A stretch of DNA of 32,301 nucleotides from positions 1-32,301 of the forward strand of contig VAXU01000126.1 in assembly GCA_005885125.1 (NCBI GenBank), read 5' to 3'. Within the stretch, counting starts at the first letter, position 1. Every line of letters starts with the position of its first letter. The translations under genes were made by a program, and so were the position numbers. The notes beneath the pieces were generated by a model. It had not been told where the DNA came from. It was given only the letters and a program-made list of their open reading frames with translations, and did not search any database. Shown one piece after another: positions 18,033 through 26,206 of this stretch. Source of the DNA: Actinomycetota bacterium. GTDB taxonomy: Bacteria; Actinomycetota; Thermoleophilia; Gaiellales; Gaiellaceae.

Positions 18033-18991
18033 CAGCGTGACCTTGGGAGGCCGAGCACGCGCTCGGCGATGATGTTGCGCAGGATCTCGCTCGTCCCCGC
18101 CTCGATCGTGTTCCCGCGGCTGCGCAACTGCTGGTAGCGCCAGTACCCGTCGTCTTCGCCGCCGAGGATCTCCATCGCGAGCTTCGTCAGACGCTGGTTT
18201 TGCTCCGACCAGTGCAGCTTCGAGCCTGAGCCCTCAGGCCCTGGGATCCCCGTCTGCATCAGCGTGGTCAGCGAGCGGTAGTTCGTGAGCTTCAACGCCT
18301 GCAGCTCGATCCACTCCTGTGCCACGCGGTCCCGGATGATCGGATCGTCGGCGGCACGCTCCTTCGTCAGCGTGATCAGCTTGTTCACCAGCGCGTCGAG
18401 CGTTCCGGTGAGGGCGAAGCCCAGCGTGCCGCGCTCGTGCAGCAACGTCGTCATCGCGACCTGCCAGCCGCCGCCGATCTCGCCGAGCAGGTTCTCGCCT
18501 GGGACCTCGACGTCCGTGAAGAAAATCTCATCCGCGTCGTGTGCGAGCGACGACCAGACCTTCTGCCCGTTGACGAGGAACCCGCCGTCGGTCGGCTCGA
18601 TGCGCGTGCGCACGGCTGAAAGATCGGACCCGGCGTCCGGCTCCGAGAACCCCTGGCACCAGATCTCCTCCGCGGACAGCATCTTCGGGAGGTAGCGGCG
18701 CTTCTGCTCCTCTGTGCCGTGCGCCATGATCGTCGGCCCGGCCATTCCGAGCGCGATCACGTTCATGTGGTTCGGAGCTTCTGCGCGAGCGAACTCCTCC
18801 AGCGCAATCGCCTGGTGGCTGTAGGGCGCGCCGAGGCCGCCGTAGTCCACGGGCCAGGTCAAACCGGCGTAGCCCGCGTCGAACAGCTTCCGGCTCCACT
18901 CGCGGCCCCCCTCTGCCGGGAGGTTCTCCGCGAGCCAGGCGCGAACCCGCGCTCGGAAGGCCTCTTCGTCGGGGCTGTCGCGGAGGTTCAC
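18032..18991 (-). CDS. Acyl-CoA dehydrogenase, internally shortened (319 aa)
   Basis: 'CQGFSEPDAGSDLSAVRTRIEPTDGGFLVNGQKVWSS', 'EIFFTDVEVPGENLLGEIGGGWQVAMTTLLHERG', 'GNTIEAGTSEILRNIIAERVLGLPR'. TGATG overlap with the short ACAD. Confidence 0.88.
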   Translation of the reverse strand: MNLRDSPDEEAFRARVRAWLAENLPAEGGREWSRKLFDAGYAGLTWPVDYGGLGAPYSHQAIALEEFARAEAPNHMNVIALGMAGPTIMAHGTEEQKRRYLPKMLSAEEIWCQGFSEPDAGSDLSAVRTRIEPTDGGFLVNGQKVWSSLAHDADEIFFTDVEVPGENLLGEIGGGWQVAMTTLLHERGTLGFALTGTLDALVNKLITLTKERAADDPIIRDRVAQEWIELQALKLTNYRSLTTLMQTGIPGPEGSGSKLHWSEQNQRLTKLAMEILGGEDDGYWRYQQLRSRGNTIEAGTSEILRNIIAERVLGLPRSR

Positions 18992-19000
18992 AGGCGGAAT

Positions 19001-20029
19001 CTAGAGCAGAATCACCGAGCGGATAACTTCGCCCGACTTCAGGTCGTCGAACGCCTGCGCCACGTCACCGAGCCCGACCCGCTTCGTGACCATCCCGGCG
19101 AGATCGATCTTGCCCTCGCTGGCCCAGCGAACGAGCTGTGGGAAATCCAGAGCAGGCACGTGGTCGCCGCCGTGTGAGACGACGACTCGGAGGCGCCGGT
19201 CGAAGAGCTGTTGGAGGTCGACCGCCGCCGCTGCGCCGGGCCGGGGGAGACCGATGTACACGAGCGTGCCGGCATGGCCGAGCATGTCGAGGCCCTGGGC
19301 CACGGTCTCCGGCCGGCCGACGACGTCGAAGACGAAGTCGAGCTTCGTACCGGGTCCGCGATGGGTCGCGCCGAAGCGTTCCGCGGCAGCGAGCTTCCGC
19401 TCCTGGAGATCGAGCGCATAGATCTCGGACGCGCCGGCAAGCCGCGCGCCCTGGACGACCGACAGACCGACGGCGCCGCACCCGATGACGCCGACGCGCG
19501 CTCCCTCCCAGACCCCGGCCGTGTTCAACACGGAGCCGACACCCGTGGCGACGCTGCAGCCGATCAGGCACGCCTGCTCCGGAGGCAGCCCGTCCGCGAC
19601 CGGTATCGCCGCCGCCGAATGGACGACCGTGCGAGTGGCGAACGTCCCCAGTTGCAACGTCTGCGCAAGCGAGCGGCCGTTCGGGAGATGCAGCCGGTCC
19701 CTCACTCCGGGCGGGGTGCGGCAGCGGCGAACGTCGCCACGTCTGCACCAGCGGCAGGCACCGCACGGCGAGCGCCACCCCAGCACGACGCGATCTCCCG
19801 GCGCCACGGTGGTGACGCTGCCGCCCACGGCTTCCACGACGCCCGCTCCTTCGTGGCCCAGGAGCACGGGCAGCGGGTGCGCCCAGCCCGTTTCGACGAC
19901 GTGGAGATCGCTGTGGCAGACCCCGCTCGCTTCGATCCGGACGAGCACCTCGCCCTCGCCCGGCGCGTCGACCTCGATCTCTTCGAGGTCGAAACGGCCG
20001 ACCTCGCTCAGAACGACGCCGCGATCCAT
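19001..20029 (-). CDS. Zn-dependent alcohol dehydrogenase (class III/mycothiol-dependent-like)
   Basis: 'ASGVCHSDLHVVETGWAHPLPVLLGHEGAGVVEAVG', 'CGACRWCRRGDVRRC', 'GCSVATGVGSVLNTAGVWEGARVGVIGCGAVGLSVVQGARLAGASEIYALDL'. Confidence 0.9.
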   Translation of the reverse strand: MDRGVVLSEVGRFDLEEIEVDAPGEGEVLVRIEASGVCHSDLHVVETGWAHPLPVLLGHEGAGVVEAVGGSVTTVAPGDRVVLGWRSPCGACRWCRRGDVRRCRTPPGVRDRLHLPNGRSLAQTLQLGTFATRTVVHSAAAIPVADGLPPEQACLIGCSVATGVGSVLNTAGVWEGARVGVIGCGAVGLSVVQGARLAGASEIYALDLQERKLAAAERFGATHRGPGTKLDFVFDVVGRPETVAQGLDMLGHAGTLVYIGLPRPGAAAAVDLQQLFDRRLRVVVSHGGDHVPALDFPQLVRWASEGKIDLAGMVTKRVGLGDVAQAFDDLKSGEVIRSVILL

Positions 20030-20088
20030 GACTGACTGCCGTCGGAATGCATTCGCCGTCCGGACGGTCATATCATCCCGCGAATTCG

Positions 20089-20826
20089 ATGGCGCTTCTT
20101 GCGGTTGAGAACGTCACGCGGCGCTTCGGCGGGATCGTCGCCCTCGCCGACGTCTCACTTGCGTTGGAGAAGGGACAGATCGTCGGGCTGATCGGGCCGA
20201 ACGGTGCCGGGAAGACGACGCTCTTCAATCTGGTCACGCGGTTGTACCGCCCGAACAGCGGCCGCATCCTCTTCGACGACAAGGACTTGACTCGAACGCC
20301 CGCGTATCGGATCGTGCGGCTCGGAATCGCGCGCACGTTCCAGAACGTCGTGCTCTTCCAGCACATGACGGTGCTCGAGAACCTGCTGGTCGGGGCCCAT
20401 TCGCGGCTTCGTCCCTTCTCGGGGGGGCGCGGACGCAAGCAGGCCCTGCAGATGCTCGAGTATCTGCAGCTCGGGGAATTCGGCGAGAGGCTTCCGGGCG
20501 GGCTGCCGTTCGGGACGCTCAAGCGCGTCGAGCTCGCACGCGCGCTGGCGGCGAGACCGACCCTGCTCTTGCTCGACGAGCCCGCCGGCGGGCTCAACCA
20601 CGAAGAGGTCGGGGAGCTCGCCGACGTGATCCGCCGTCTGCGCCGCGATTTCGACCTCACGATCCTCCTCGTCGAACATCACATGAGCCTGGTCATGTCC
20701 GTGTCCGACCGCGTGCACGTCCTCAACTTCGGACGCAAGATCGCGGAGGGGACGCCCGGAGAGGTCCAGGCGAATCCGGCCGTGATCGAGGCGTACCTGG
20801 GAGCGGAAAGTGTCGACGCTGCTTGA
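20089..20826 (+). CDS. livG: LIV-type ABC transporter ATP-binding protein
   Basis: Walker A GPNGAGKTT, 'IARTFQNVVLFQHMTVLENL', 'LLLLDEPAGGLNHEEV', 'VEHHMSLVMSVSDRVHVLNFG'. Start at ATG 20089. Confidence 0.93.
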   Translation: MALLAVENVTRRFGGIVALADVSLALEKGQIVGLIGPNGAGKTTLFNLVTRLYRPNSGRILFDDKDLTRTPAYRIVRLGIARTFQNVVLFQHMTVLENLLVGAHSRLRPFSGGRGRKQALQMLEYLQLGEFGERLPGGLPFGTLKRVELARALAARPTLLLLDEPAGGLNHEEVGELADVIRRLRRDFDLTILLVEHHMSLVMSVSDRVHVLNFGRKIAEGTPGEVQANPAVIEAYLGAESVDAA

Positions 20827-21526
20827 GCTGCGCGGCGTCGAGGCGCGCTACGGACCGATCAAGGCGCTGCACGGCGTCTCGCTGACGGTCTCCGAAGGGG
20901 AGATCGTCGCCCTGCTGGGGGCAAACGGGGCCGGGAAGACCACGACGCTGCGCGCGGTCTCCGGGACGGTGCGCCACAGCGGCGGGGAGGTCGTCTTCGC
21001 GGGGAAGCAGCTCGTTAGCGGGAGACCTGACGCGGTCGCGCGGGCCGGCATCGCACACGTTCCCGAGGGCCGTGGCCTGTTCGCGCAGCTCAGCGTCTGG
21101 GAGAACCTCCGCATGGGGGCCTACGTGCGCGGCGAGCGGCGCACGCTGCGCCAGGAAGCTCCGCGCGTCTGCCAGTACTTCCCGTGGCTCGAGCGCCGCC
21201 GCGACCAGCAGGCCGGCACGCTCAGCGGCGGAGAGCAGCAGATGCTCGCGCTCGCGCGCGCACTCGTCGGCCGGCCGCGGCTGTTGATGCTCGACGAGCC
21301 GTCGCTCGGGCTCGCGCCGACGATCGTCCAGGAGATCTTCCGCATCGTCAAGCAGTGCAACGCCGACGACGGCCTCGCGGTGCTCGTGGTCGAGCAGAAC
21401 GCGAACGTCGCGCTCGACGCCGCGGCCCGCGCATATGTGCTGGAGGTGGGCCAGGTGGCGATCGAGGGCGAGAGTGCCGAGCTTCGCCGCCACGAAGGCA
21501 TCCGCAAGTCCTACCTCGGCTATTAG
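20810..21526 (+). CDS. livF: LIV-type ABC transporter ATP-binding protein
   Basis: 'GANGAGKTTTLRAVSG', 'LSGGEQQMLALARALVGRPRLLMLDEPSLGLAPTIVQEIF', 'VVEQNANVALDAAARAYVLEVG'. Confidence 0.94.
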   Translation: MSTLLELRGVEARYGPIKALHGVSLTVSEGEIVALLGANGAGKTTTLRAVSGTVRHSGGEVVFAGKQLVSGRPDAVARAGIAHVPEGRGLFAQLSVWENLRMGAYVRGERRTLRQEAPRVCQYFPWLERRRDQQAGTLSGGEQQMLALARALVGRPRLLMLDEPSLGLAPTIVQEIFRIVKQCNADDGLAVLVVEQNANVALDAAARAYVLEVGQVAIEGESAELRRHEGIRKSYLGY

Positions 21527-22431
21527 TGCCCCTGCCACTCGCATTCATCTGGTCGGAGTTTGCGCAACAGGTGACCGGCGGTCTCGCCGCCGGCGCGATC
21601 TACGCGAGTCTCGCGCTCGCACTCGTCCTGATCTACCAGACGACGAACGTCGTCAACTTCGCGCAGGGCGAGATGGCGACGTTCACGACCTACATCGCGT
21701 GGACGATGATGAAGCACGGCGTCTCGTACTGGCCGGCGTTCGTCCTGACGCTGTTGATCGCATTCGGCGGCGGCGTTGCGGTCGAGCGCGTACTCATCCG
21801 TCCCGTCGAGCACCGCCCGGAGATCGTGATCGTGATCCTGACGATCGGGATGTTGATCACGATCAACGGGCTCACCGGCTGGATCTGGGGAGCCGAGGTG
21901 AAGGCGTTCGACAGCCCGTTTCCCAACCGCTCGCTCGTCCTCGGGAACGTGTCGATCTCGATCCAGGACATCGGCACTTTTGGCGTCTGCCTCGGCACCG
22001 TCGCCGTGCTCTGGCTCTTCTTCCGGTTTACGACGCTCGGGCTCGCGATGCGCTCGGTTGCCTTCAATCCCGACGCGAGCCGGCTGATGGGAGTTCGCGT
22101 CGGCTGGATGCTCGCGCTCGGCTGGGGCCTCGCGGCTGCCCTCGGATCGGTCGCGGGGATGATGGCCGCGCCCACGGTCTTCCTCGACCCGGACATGATG
22201 CTCGTCGTCCTGATCTACGCGTTCGCCGCGGCCGTGCTGGGAGGAATCGACAGCCCGGTCGGCGCGGTGGTCGGCGGTCTCCTGCTCGGAGTCGTGATCA
22301 ACCTGCTCGGCAGCTACGTCAGCTTCGTCGGGCAGGAGCTCAGGCTGCCGACGGCCCTGGCCGTCCTGTTGCTCGTGCTCGTCATCCGGCCCACGGGTCT
22401 CTTCGGCCGCGTCGTGGTACAGAGGGTTTGA
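21526..22431 (+). CDS. livH: LIV-type ABC transporter permease
   Basis: 'GLAAGAIYASLALALVLIYQTTNVVNFAQGEMATF', 'AFAAAVLGGIDSPVGAVVGGLLLGV'. GTG start at 21526 overlaps the livF stop. Confidence 0.92.
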   Translation: MPLPLAFIWSEFAQQVTGGLAAGAIYASLALALVLIYQTTNVVNFAQGEMATFTTYIAWTMMKHGVSYWPAFVLTLLIAFGGGVAVERVLIRPVEHRPEIVIVILTIGMLITINGLTGWIWGAEVKAFDSPFPNRSLVLGNVSISIQDIGTFGVCLGTVAVLWLFFRFTTLGLAMRSVAFNPDASRLMGVRVGWMLALGWGLAAALGSVAGMMAAPTVFLDPDMMLVVLIYAFAAAVLGGIDSPVGAVVGGLLLGVVINLLGSYVSFVGQELRLPTALAVLLLVLVIRPTGLFGRVVVQRV

Positions 22432-23474
22432 TGCGGCGCTGGACATCGCCGGCGTTGCAGGGCCTCGTGCTCGCCGTGGCGGTCGTCCTGATCGCGTTGC
22501 TGCCGCGGTTCACCAGTGAATTCCGGCTCGGGCAGTTCACGTACGTGGCGATCTACTTCGTCGCGCTGCTCGGTCTGAACATCCTCACGGGCTACAACGG
22601 ACAGATCTCGCTCGGCCATGCCGCATTCATGGGGATCGGCGGGTACACGGCCGCGGTCCTCATCCTCGGCCGGAAGGGGTTCGAGCTCCTCGGCCAGCAC
22701 CCGTCGCACGTCATTCCGGACCATGGGATGCGCGCGGTCTTCACGATTCCGATCGCCGGACTCGTCGCCGGCGCGACCGGCTACCTGTTCGGGATTCCCG
22801 CCCTGCGTCTTGGAGGTCACTCGCTCGCGCTGGCCACACTCGCCGTCGCCGTCTCGTTTCCGGCTGTGGCGAAGCGGTTCGAGCATCTGACCGGCGGCGG
22901 CGGTGGGTTGTCGCTTCCGCTCCCGCACGCGCCGTTGGGCTGGCACATCTCGACTCCGCACTGGCTGTACTACGAAGCGTGGGTGTCGGCCGGCATCCTG
23001 TTCGTCGTCGCCTGGCTGCTCGTGCGGGGACGGGTCGGACGTGCCTGGCGCGCGATCCGCGACGGCGAGATCGCCGCGGTTTCGTCCGGCGTCAGCCCGG
23101 CCGTCTACAAGACCCTCGCGTTCGGCATCTCGGCGGCCTACGCCGGCGTCGCGGGCGCCCTGTTCGCGATCCAGGTCTCCTACATCAACCCGGACACCTT
23201 CCCGGTGACGCTCTCGATCCTGCTCCTCGCGAGCGTGGTCATCGGCGGTCTCTCCTCCCTGTCCGGCGTGATCGTGGGCGCCCTCGTCTTGGAGTTCCTG
23301 CCGATCTACGCCCAGGCGCCGCCCCTCCTACACCTGCATTTCGCGAAGCAGGCCGGTCCGGTCGTCTTCGGGATCGCCCTGATGGTGATCGTGCTCCTGA
23401 TGCCCGGCGGCGCGGCCAGCCTCATCCGGCGGATCACGCGGCCGGTGACGGGCGCCCTCGCCCGCAAGGGCTGA
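22431..23474 (+). CDS. livM: LIV-type ABC transporter permease
   Basis: 'LGLNILTGYNGQISLGHAAFMGIGGYTAAVL', 'GRAWRAIRDGEIAAVSSGVSPAVYKTLAFGISAAYAGVAGALFA'. ATG at 22431 overlaps the livH TGA. Confidence 0.92.
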   Translation: MRRWTSPALQGLVLAVAVVLIALLPRFTSEFRLGQFTYVAIYFVALLGLNILTGYNGQISLGHAAFMGIGGYTAAVLILGRKGFELLGQHPSHVIPDHGMRAVFTIPIAGLVAGATGYLFGIPALRLGGHSLALATLAVAVSFPAVAKRFEHLTGGGGGLSLPLPHAPLGWHISTPHWLYYEAWVSAGILFVVAWLLVRGRVGRAWRAIRDGEIAAVSSGVSPAVYKTLAFGISAAYAGVAGALFAIQVSYINPDTFPVTLSILLLASVVIGGLSSLSGVIVGALVLEFLPIYAQAPPLLHLHFAKQAGPVVFGIALMVIVLLMPGGAASLIRRITRPVTGALARKG

Positions 23475-23507
23475 AGACCGCCGCAAGCGGGTGTCGCGGC
23501 TGTTGTA

Positions 23508-24161
23508 ATGCCGCCGATGCCGGCGGTTGAAAAGCCGCTTCTGCGGGGCGTGCTGCACCAGGCGGCGTTCGCGGTCTCACTCGTCGTGGGCACGCTCTTG
23601 GTCGTCGGCGCCGAAGGAGGCCGCCATCGCCTGGCGGCCGCGGTGTTCGCGGGTTCGGCCGCCGCGTGTTTCGGCGCGAGCGCGCTCTACCACCGCGTGA
23701 CGTGGACGCCGCACATGCGGCTTTGGATGCGGCGGGTCGACCATGCCGGCGTCTACCTTCTGATCGCCGGGTCCTATACGCCCGTGTCCCTCCTCGTGCT
23801 CCGAGGCGCCTGGCGTCCCGTTGTGCTCGCGGTTGTGTGGGGCGGTGCTGTCGCCGCGATCGTGCTCAAGTTCGTCTGGGTCGCTGCGCCGAAGTGGCTC
23901 GCCGTCGCCATCGGCATTGCGCTCGGATGGGTCGCGGTCGTCGCGCTGCCGCAGCTTGCGACGCGGCTGAATCCGGCTGCCTTCGTTCTGCTGGTCGTGG
24001 GAGGCCTGCTCTACACGGCCGGTGCCGTTGTCTACGCACGCCGCCGGCCGGATCCGTTCCCGACGGTGTTCGGGTATCACGAGCTCTTTCACGCGCTGAC
24101 GATCGTCGCCGTTGCGTGTCAGTACGTCGCGATTGCGTTCTACATCGTCCGCGCCGGCTAA
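23508..24161 (+). CDS. Hemolysin III / PAQR family membrane protein
   Basis: 'GASALYHRVTWTPHMRLWMRRVDHAGVYLLIAGSYTPVSLLVL', 'GYHELFHALTIVAVACQYVAIAFYI' PAQR metal-site motifs. Confidence 0.92.
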   Translation: MPPMPAVEKPLLRGVLHQAAFAVSLVVGTLLVVGAEGGRHRLAAAVFAGSAAACFGASALYHRVTWTPHMRLWMRRVDHAGVYLLIAGSYTPVSLLVLRGAWRPVVLAVVWGGAVAAIVLKFVWVAAPKWLAVAIGIALGWVAVVALPQLATRLNPAAFVLLVVGGLLYTAGAVVYARRRPDPFPTVFGYHELFHALTIVAVACQYVAIAFYIVRAG

Positions 24162-24391
24162 ATCGCGCAAAAGGCTGGCCCCGCAGACGAACTCCGTCGC
24201 CTTAAGCTCCTCGCCTTGCGCGCGAAGTCTGCGCGTCGGTGGAGTGCGGGCTTAGGGCCGAAGTTCTGAAAGCAGGGCCAACTAGGCACTCTACTCCTCG
24301 GCGGGATTCTCCGTTCAGTCAATCCGTGAGGTACTCTGATGTTGCCGGAGCGAGTTCCTTTGCGCTACGCCCAAAGAGGAAGGCAGAAGTC

Positions 24392-24637
24392 ATGCATGGT
24401 GAAATGCTCTGGTTCGACGAGAAGAAGGACTTCGGATTCATCCTCACGCAGGACGAGGAACGGCTGTACGTCCATCGGAGCGGCTTCCTTCCCGGCCAGG
24501 TTCCTGTGGGACGCTGCGCGAAAACGAAGGTCTCGTTCGAGGTTCGCGAGCTCGAGGGTGTTGCTCAGGCCGTCAGCGTGTCGCGGGTCGAGGAAGCTGC
24601 ACCACGCCGGGCGCGTCGCCGCCACGGCCACCGCTAA
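24392..24637 (+). CDS. Cold-shock-domain-like small protein
   Basis: MHGEMLWFDEKKDFGFILTQDEERLYVHRSGFLPGQ..VSFEVRELEGVAQAVSV: RNP1-like KDFGFI and RNP2-like LYVHRS. Start at ATG 24392 with AGAGGAAGG upstream. Confidence 0.8.
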   Translation: MHGEMLWFDEKKDFGFILTQDEERLYVHRSGFLPGQVPVGRCAKTKVSFEVRELEGVAQAVSVSRVEEAAPRRARRRHGHR

Positions 24638-24651
24638 GCCGATCGAAGTCC

Positions 24652-24668
24652 GCTCTGCTTCGCAGGGC
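24652..24668. terminator. Small hairpin between convergent genes
   Basis: GCTCTGC-TTC-GCAGGGC (one G.U), between stops at 24637 and 24674. Confidence 0.45.
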
Positions 24669-24673
24669 ATCTG

Positions 24674-26155
24674 CTAGACGAACTTCAGTGCGCCGAGCTC
24701 TAGCAGTTCGCGGCTGACGTCCAGCACTTCGCGCCGAAACCGCGACGTCTGTGGTTCGGCGAGCCGAAGCCGTTCCGCACTCTTCTGAATAACGTCGCCC
24801 AGAGATGCCGCTCCGTCCAGGGCTGCGACGATCTCGAGCGCACGCGGTGGGGCTTCGACGATCGGGTTTGTTCCCTCGGCGAGCTGGACGGAGGCAGCGA
24901 CGACTGCGGTGCGTCCGCGTCGAGGCTCGAGCTCGTGCTCAAGTCGCATCGGCCCGGCGACCGAAAGGCGCGCTTCGAGGAGCTTCGTGTTCCTGCCCAG
25001 CTCGGACAGCCGTGCGCGTGATTCGAACGCACGCTGGATCTGGTCGCCGGCGTCCTCGAGATCCTCTTCTTCGACCTCGTCCACACGGGTCGTGTGGGTT
25101 CGGCCGGTGCGACGATGGAGCACCACCGCCCCTTCGCTGACCCAGCGCACGCCCAGTCGTGTCAGGTAGGCAGTCCAGGTGTCGAGCGCATCGCCGAACC
25201 GCTCGGGATCCGCGGCGAGCTCGTCGTTCCACGTCGCGGCGTGGTCGAGCGGGTCCGATCCCCAGATCGGGAGGATCCAGCTGTCGCAGTCGATCGTCTC
25301 GGTCCAGGCCAGCGGGCGCACGTCGGGCTCGTCGACGTCGCCTGCGATCCAGCTGACGACCAGCGTCGCGAAGCCGCCGTCGGCGAGGTGGCCGGCCGCC
25401 GAGCGCACGATCCGCTCCGACAGCTCGTCCGCCTGGAATCCCCCGTCGCGGTACGCCCAGCGAGACTCCGGCGAAACGACGTACGGCGCATTGCAGGTGA
25501 TCAGGTCGAAGCTCTCCCCGGTCACTGGCTCGAACAGGCTGCCGCGCCGGCAGTCGATGTTCGTCAGTCCGTTGAGCGCAGCGTTCAGCTCGGTGTACGC
25601 GAGCGCGCGTGCGTTCACGTCGGTCGCCACGACGTGTCGCGCGTGCTGCGCTGCGAGCATCGCCTGGACGCCGCTTCCAGTCCCGACATCCAGTGCGCGT
25701 CCGACCCGACGACGCGGGGTCAGGGAGTCACAGAGCCGCGACGTCGGCGTGTAGGCCGCAACGTAGTCGGGCGGCTTCTTGTCGTCGTCGGTCTCCTTCG
25801 GATAGTCGTCCGACGCGACGAGCAGGTCGCCGACCGGAAGAATGCGCACGCGCGGGACGAGGTCGTCTCCGACCTCGGCCAGGCCGGTTGCCGCGAGCGC
25901 GTCGACGCCGCGACGGCCGAGCGCGCTGACGGCATCGCGCCTCGACACGGGTAGCTGGAGAAAGAACGCGCGGACAGCGGTCGCAAGCCGCGTTCGCGGC
26001 AGCCGGCGTTCGCCGACCGGGACGTCCTCGCGATCACCGGAGTATGCCTCGTCGCCGAGCAGGCGGCTGACCGCCTCCTCGGAGTAACCGACGGTTCGAA
26101 GAGCCTCGCCGAGGGTCCGTGCGGCTTCCGCGTTCGGAATCGGATAGTTGTCCAT
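24674..26155 (-). CDS. Class I SAM methyltransferase, PrmC-like, with N- and C-terminal accessory domains
   Basis: 'RALDVGTGSGVQAMLAAQHARHVVATDVNARALAYTELNAALNG' motif I/II and 'FDLITCNAPYVVSP' (NPPY-like). Start trimmed to ATG 26155. Confidence 0.88.
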   Translation of the reverse strand: MDNYPIPNAEAARTLGEALRTVGYSEEAVSRLLGDEAYSGDREDVPVGERRLPRTRLATAVRAFFLQLPVSRRDAVSALGRRGVDALAATGLAEVGDDLVPRVRILPVGDLLVASDDYPKETDDDKKPPDYVAAYTPTSRLCDSLTPRRRVGRALDVGTGSGVQAMLAAQHARHVVATDVNARALAYTELNAALNGLTNIDCRRGSLFEPVTGESFDLITCNAPYVVSPESRWAYRDGGFQADELSERIVRSAAGHLADGGFATLVVSWIAGDVDEPDVRPLAWTETIDCDSWILPIWGSDPLDHAATWNDELAADPERFGDALDTWTAYLTRLGVRWVSEGAVVLHRRTGRTHTTRVDEVEEEDLEDAGDQIQRAFESRARLSELGRNTKLLEARLSVAGPMRLEHELEPRRGRTAVVAASVQLAEGTNPIVEAPPRALEIVAALDGAASLGDVIQKSAERLRLAEPQTSRFRREVLDVSRELLELGALKFV

Positions 26156-26206
26156 GCGCGACGGATCATGCCGTGCGCGCGCCGAGATCAGGTTGACTTC
26201 GCATCC

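Noticed and set aside
4868-23474. Interpretation as a biosynthetic, defence or mobile island
   Set aside because: No PKS/NRPS, nuclease, helicase, integrase or transposase genes; content is ordinary acyl-CoA metabolism and transport.
24162-24391. Possible tRNA/ncRNA upstream of the cold-shock-like gene
   Set aside because: No T-loop GTTCRANYC consensus, cloverleaf pairing or clear structured RNA; probably just promoter/leader (TACTCT as a possible -10).
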